A stretch of 28,232 bases of DNA from Bacteroidales bacterium (GTDB lineage Bacteria > Bacteroidota > Bacteroidia > Bacteroidales > F082): the NCBI GenBank assembly GCA_023229135.1, contig JALNZT010000045.1, positions 1 through 28,232 of the forward strand, in the 5' to 3' direction. Shown piece after piece: positions 24,761 through 28,232 of the stretch. Under the pieces are notes generated by a model, which was given only the letters and a program-made list of their open reading frames with translations, was not told where the DNA came from and made no database searches. Position numbers and translations under genes: made by a program. How positions within the stretch are numbered: position 1 is the first letter of the stretch; the number at the start of each line of letters is the position of its first letter.

Positions 24761-25588
24761 TTACCAATGATTCTTTGAATTAAAATTTTCACACTTTTGC
24801 TTTCCAATCAAATTGAATTTGTAGGTAAGTGTTATACCTGCAAAGCTATACCAATCGTTGGTTTCTTTGTCACCACGCTGCATATCTGCATCAAATTTTC
24901 CTGATGGATCAGCATAAGGCTGTTTATCAGGGGATACATCGGCATATTTTGTACTCACATCGTCAATATAGTCGGTGAAGGCTTTCTGCATCCGCCATTC
25001 GATAGCCAATCCTACACGTTTTCCAAGGCTGTATTTTACGCCCACGCCGAAAGGAATTGAAAACGACATTTTATTATATGGCTCAGGACCAACACGTTCG
25101 CCCGAAATAAGATCTTGTGTATATTGACCTTCCGTTCCAATAGATTGTAAATCAGTGCCATCAAGTGCTTTAGGTGAAAACTGAAATATTGAAATTCCGC
25201 CAAAAATATAAGGAGTTACATAATCCCGTTTGCTTCCGGTAAAATAGTTGAAGAAATTAAATTCAGCAATAGCGGCAAAGTCATTTATCCTTGTTTTAAA
25301 AGCTAATCCTCTGGTTTCGTTAAACTTAACAATAGCATCCTGCGCAGTTACCTCTGCTGTAGTTGCGCTAAACCTGAATGCCCAGCGCGTACTGGCATTA
25401 TAACGGACAATCAAACCAAACGCCGGTTGAGCTTCGTTAAATTGCTTTCCGGGATTGATATCACCGAGGTAATAGGCCGCCCCACCAAATAAACCTACTT
25501 CCAGATCTTGGGCGTTGGATGAGGGCACGACGAAGCACATCAAGCTGACAATCAACAATATATTAAATAACGAAAATGATTTACTCAT
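24761..25588 (-). CDS. DUF6089-family outer-membrane protein
   Basis: A 275-residue exported protein in the position of the DUF6089 family, which regularly lies before uppS and bamA in Bacteroidota. The ATG at 25588 gives a good signal peptide (SKSFSLFNILLIVSLMCFVV…SSNAQ); an in-frame ATG at 25609 adds MQLFPEL and cannot be excluded. The mature part starts DLEVGLFGGAAYYLGDINPG, the family's diagnostic block, and goes on with eight or so amphipathic strands (FGLIVRYNASTRWAFRFSAT, YVTPYIFGGISIFQF, IPFGVGVKYSLGKRVGLAIE). It is probably a small beta-barrel. Function is unknown; the conserved context points to envelope assembly. First gene of a probable operon running through uppS, bamA and the ompH genes. 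Confidence 0.9.
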   Translation of the reverse strand: MSKSFSLFNILLIVSLMCFVVPSSNAQDLEVGLFGGAAYYLGDINPGKQFNEAQPAFGLIVRYNASTRWAFRFSATTAEVTAQDAIVKFNETRGLAFKTRINDFAAIAEFNFFNYFTGSKRDYVTPYIFGGISIFQFSPKALDGTDLQSIGTEGQYTQDLISGERVGPEPYNKMSFSIPFGVGVKYSLGKRVGLAIEWRMQKAFTDYIDDVSTKYADVSPDKQPYADPSGKFDADMQRGDKETNDWYSFAGITLTYKFNLIGKQKCENFNSKNHW

Positions 25589-25680
25589 AAGCTCTGGGAA
25601 TAATTGCATGTTTAAAAGTTAATCAAAATAAAATCAAAACTTGCTGGTTTACAGTTATTTAAACACACGCTTCCGATTTG

Positions 25681-25688
25681 CAAAATTA
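25681..25688 (-). promoter_or_regulatory. Possible -7 box of the DUF6089-uppS-bamA operon
   Basis: TAATTTTG on the minus strand fits TAnnTTTG, in the 126-base gap between nadK and the DUF6089 gene, with a predicted leader of about 85 bases. No convincing -33 element. Confidence 0.4.
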
Positions 25689-25714
25689 TCATTTTTTTCA
25701 ACTAAAACCATGAT

Positions 25715-26596
25715 TTAATTTCTCACATCTAAACCCCAAAGCAATTTATCGCGAATGGTTCCAAAAAAATCCTTTCCTTCCATAACGACCATGTTAAGTG
25801 AAAAAGGCGCTTTTTGGATTACAATATCCACTGTATCATCCATTTCGGCCATACGCGAATCCATACTTAGGGTGTAAGTAGTATGTCTGCCAACAACCCG
25901 CAGTTTGATTACACTATCGTCGGGTATAACGATGGGGCGAACGCTTAAATTGTGCGTGGCGATAGGCGTGATAACGAAATTGGCAGAATGAGGCGTTAAA
26001 ATCGGGCCACCGGCACTTAGCGAGTAAGCCGTTGATCCGGTAGGTGTGGCAACAATCAGCCCATCAGCCCAATAGGCATTTACAAATTGATCGTCCACAT
26101 ACACCTGCACCACAATTAATGAGGTGGTTTCTTTGCGAAATATCGTAAGCTCGTTGAGTGCGTAATTGATTACAGGAAAAAGATCCGGCGGATTTTTAAG
26201 TTGAATCAGCGAGCGTTTCTCCAACGTATATTTTCCTGCAATCAATTGATTTACTGCATGGTCTATTTCCTGTTTTGAGATACTCGATAAAAAACCTAAC
26301 CTGCCCATATTGATACCTATTACCGGGATGTTGCTGCTGCGAATCAAAGGCAGCGTGTCAAGCAGCGTTCCATCGCCACCAACAGAACAAACCATATCTG
26401 CAAAAGCAACCAATTCGTCATGGGTTGAGAAAACAACAATATCGTGTTCTGCTGGAAAAATATGAGATTTTATTAACTCGTAAAATGGTTTATAAACTGC
26501 CAGTTTTATACCATTTTTGCGAAGGCCGACCACCAATTGACGCAGGTAGGCGCTTCTATCAACCGAAAAACTTTTACCGTAAAGTGCAATATTCAT
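25715..26596 (-). CDS. nadK: NAD kinase
   Basis: A 293-residue enzyme that phosphorylates NAD to NADP. The ATG at 26596 (MNIALYGKSFSVDRSAYLRQ) is used; the frame opens one codon earlier only with TTG. It has GGDGT at 73-77 with the catalytic Asp75, GINMGRLGFLSS after it, ALNELTIFR, and the diagnostic ADGLIVATPTGSTAYSLSAG then GPILTPHSANFVITPIATHN. Length and motifs are normal. It is transcribed in the same direction as the outer-membrane biogenesis genes, the common Bacteroidota arrangement, but probably from its own promoter and with almost no leader. Confidence 0.97.
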   Translation of the reverse strand: MNIALYGKSFSVDRSAYLRQLVVGLRKNGIKLAVYKPFYELIKSHIFPAEHDIVVFSTHDELVAFADMVCSVGGDGTLLDTLPLIRSSNIPVIGINMGRLGFLSSISKQEIDHAVNQLIAGKYTLEKRSLIQLKNPPDLFPVINYALNELTIFRKETTSLIVVQVYVDDQFVNAYWADGLIVATPTGSTAYSLSAGGPILTPHSANFVITPIATHNLSVRPIVIPDDSVIKLRVVGRHTTYTLSMDSRMAEMDDTVDIVIQKAPFSLNMVVMEGKDFFGTIRDKLLWGLDVRN

Positions 26597-26602
26597 CAAC
26601 TA

Positions 26603-26632
26603 CAAAAGTATGGTTTTGCTTTAAGCTGCAAG
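26603..26632 (-). promoter_or_regulatory. Promoter of nadK, predicted to give a nearly leaderless transcript
   Basis: TACTTTTG (26603-26610, minus strand) fits the -7 consensus, with CTTG at 26629-26632 as -33 and an 18-base spacer. Only 6 bases separate the -7 box from the nadK ATG. Confidence 0.6.
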
Positions 26633-26757
26633 ATTACGAATTTTAATGGATTTGAAAAGTCATTTAACAAAATTTACAGTTTACAAATCATCTAAAATCA
26701 ATGCCTTTCGTGAAAATAACAAATGACAACTCCAAAATAAAAAATCTTATTACCACC

Positions 26758-28188
26758 CTAAATGGGCGCTGTAAAATGAATAAAAAATCCATATTCATTC
26801 ATTTTGTTACGTGAATATTCGAGCCTGAAAACCAAATCATAATAGGTAACCAAATCGAGACCAATACCAGTTCCGATAAGCAAATCATTGGTAAGCGAAT
26901 TGGTTCTGTCATAATATTTTTGGTGCGCATAACCCATATCAAGAAAAAGATTTACATAAAGTGCATAGTGAATTTTACTAAACTTCTCACTAGGAATCAA
27001 GGGTATTGTTCGTGTTTTTGGTTTTATCAGGTTGAATTTCAGGTTATTTTTAAATAGTCCAAAATCGGTGCCGTCAATAACATATAGCTCATACGATCGC
27101 ACGAAGTCATTTTGAAAACCAAGTCCTCTTTGCAGGTAGTATGGCTGCTGTTCGCCGCCGGAGAACTTCCCGGTGATATTGGTAGCCCAAAACCAGCGTT
27201 TTGAAAGTGGTGCATACCAATCAAAAGTAGCTTTCAAGTAAAAGAAATCAGGTGCTTTTTCGAGCAGCCCAAAGCCATATTTTGAAAATTCAAAATCGAA
27301 ATAATGACCATCAAGTGGGTATGGTTTGCTATCGCGGAAATCTTGTTTGTACAGGTAAAGCAACGTAAAAAACTTTGACTCATTACCCGTTTGCGTTCCC
27401 ATAAATTGAGGGTTGAGCTGGGCGATGGTATCCAAAAATTTAAAGTTTTCGTAGCCCAGATATACTTGGTGCAAAAAGCGATAACCAAGGCGGTAACTCG
27501 CCATCAGTTTCAAGTAAAATGCTTCACGTGTATAAGCCTCTTCATTTTTATAGTAAAGCTGCTTATTGTCAGAGGTCTGGTAACTGATTTCACGGCTTCT
27601 GGAAAAGCCGGCCTGAAATCCTACACCAATATTTTGTTCTTTGGTGAGGTATGGGATCTCATATAAAAGTGAATAATCCTGATTATATCCTGCTCGCAGC
27701 AGTAGTTTGAGTGTTTCCATGCGGCCCCGGAAATTGTTGTGTGTAATAAAGACGCCATAATTTACACGGCTAAAATCCCGGCTTTCCAACCAAGCGTTAA
27801 AATTTCGGTCGGCAAGCTCAAAAATGGGCAGCGGCCACACATACCAGCGCTCGATCATACGTATCTTTACCTCTACGATCATGCTGTTTTCAGCTGCAAG
27901 AAGGTCGATATACACAAAATTAAACAATGAGCGGTTCAGTAAATTTTCTTTGCTAAGCTTTGCCATTGCACACAATTTGCTGAACAACAGCGTATCACCG
28001 CTTTGAAACTCCATCTCGCGAAGCACAATTTTATCACGTGTCACATCATTCCCTTCAAGCTGAATTTCACCTACAACAACTACCCTGTCGCGCTGCCCTT
28101 CGCAGTTTTCATCATCAATAGCTATCGCCTGCGCTAACACAAAAACAGGCCAAAGAACGATTACGAAAAGCAACAGGTATTGTCTCAT
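26758..28188 (-). CDS. BamA/TamA-family (Omp85) outer-membrane protein with one POTRA domain
   Basis: A 476-residue exported protein with signal peptide MRQYLLLFVIVLWPVFVLAQ. Residues 36-112 form one POTRA domain (VVVVGEIQLEGNDVTRDKIV to NSMIVEVKIRMIERWYVWPL). The remainder is a barrel with strands such as TLKLLLRAGYNQDYSLLYEI and QNIGVGFQAGFSRSREISYQ, ending in FIHFTAPI. At the place of the Omp85 loop-6 motif (114 residues before the end, as in BamA of this window) it reads VRSY (363-366): the arginine is kept but the usual glycine is serine. Sam50/TpsB-like single-POTRA proteins are known, but no partner protein is visible. It could be an insertase for particular outer-membrane proteins or a lipid-related Omp85 paralogue. 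It starts in a 4-base overlap with the gene upstream and ends 161 bases before nadK. Confidence 0.85.
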   Translation of the reverse strand: MRQYLLLFVIVLWPVFVLAQAIAIDDENCEGQRDRVVVVGEIQLEGNDVTRDKIVLREMEFQSGDTLLFSKLCAMAKLSKENLLNRSLFNFVYIDLLAAENSMIVEVKIRMIERWYVWPLPIFELADRNFNAWLESRDFSRVNYGVFITHNNFRGRMETLKLLLRAGYNQDYSLLYEIPYLTKEQNIGVGFQAGFSRSREISYQTSDNKQLYYKNEEAYTREAFYLKLMASYRLGYRFLHQVYLGYENFKFLDTIAQLNPQFMGTQTGNESKFFTLLYLYKQDFRDSKPYPLDGHYFDFEFSKYGFGLLEKAPDFFYLKATFDWYAPLSKRWFWATNITGKFSGGEQQPYYLQRGLGFQNDFVRSYELYVIDGTDFGLFKNNLKFNLIKPKTRTIPLIPSEKFSKIHYALYVNLFLDMGYAHQKYYDRTNSLTNDLLIGTGIGLDLVTYYDLVFRLEYSRNKMNEYGFFIHFTAPI

Positions 28189-28232
28189 ATATTCAGGTAA
28201 TTCATCAGTGAATCATAGCGTTCACGCAGGTC
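28185..28232 (-). CDS. C-terminal end of an unidentified gene (cut by window edge)
   Basis: On the minus strand the last 45 bases read DLRERYDSLMNYLNI followed by TGA at 28185-28187, which overlaps the ATG of the Omp85-like gene (ATGA). Fifteen open codons are weak proof by themselves; the 4-base overlap and gene-like codon choice make a coupled upstream gene likely. The product cannot be named from this. Confidence 0.45.
   Translation of the reverse strand, partial: DLRERYDSLMNYLNI

Overview
The window is chromosomal DNA from a member of the Bacteroidota, probably a Bacteroidia-type organism. The signs are TAnnTTTG promoter -7 boxes in front of most transcription units, weak or absent Shine-Dalgarno sequences, a lipoprotein whose mature end starts C-K-K-D-D-D (the Bacteroidota surface-export type), and the gene order nadK / DUF6089 / uppS / bamA / two ompH genes. 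No rRNA, tRNA, CRISPR array, insertion sequence or phage gene was found.

Left part (1-8186): the start of a 2-oxoglutarate:ferredoxin oxidoreductase alpha subunit (korA) runs off the left edge on the minus strand. A roughly 1 kb low-coding stretch follows, holding the decayed remains of a winged-helix protein on the minus strand. Then comes a small 2[4Fe-4S] ferredoxin gene with its own promoter and terminator, and a tight plus-strand operon: sucA (2-oxoglutarate dehydrogenase E1), sucB (E2), nadB (L-aspartate oxidase) and a gamma-carbonic-anhydrase-like gene. Ferredoxin-linked and lipoate/NAD-linked routes for 2-oxoglutarate oxidation, plus a candidate electron carrier, thus lie side by side. 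SucA has an unusual four-cysteine tail, and SucB has lost the glycine loop of its subunit-binding domain.

Middle part (8187-13061): a minimal nucleotidyltransferase gene broken by an in-frame TAG, a secreted GH2 beta-galactosidase, a membrane zinc metallopeptidase, and an uncharacterised surface-type lipoprotein ending at a terminator that faces the next block.

13062-19914: a seven-gene minus-strand operon in the order TetR regulator, DUF1302-like outer-membrane barrel, LolD/MacB-type ATPase, two duplicated FtsX-type permeases, a third divergent permease, and a LolA-like 'outer membrane lipoprotein-sorting' protein. It looks like a complete inner-membrane to periplasm to outer-membrane export or lipid/lipoprotein trafficking system under its own regulator. 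It is the best candidate in the window for an undescribed system.

Right part (20022-28232): the outer-membrane biogenesis cluster on the minus strand. It holds a BamA-like single-POTRA protein, nadK, a DUF6089 barrel, uppS, bamA and two Skp/OmpH chaperones, ending at a terminator. A fragment of a further gene enters from the right edge.
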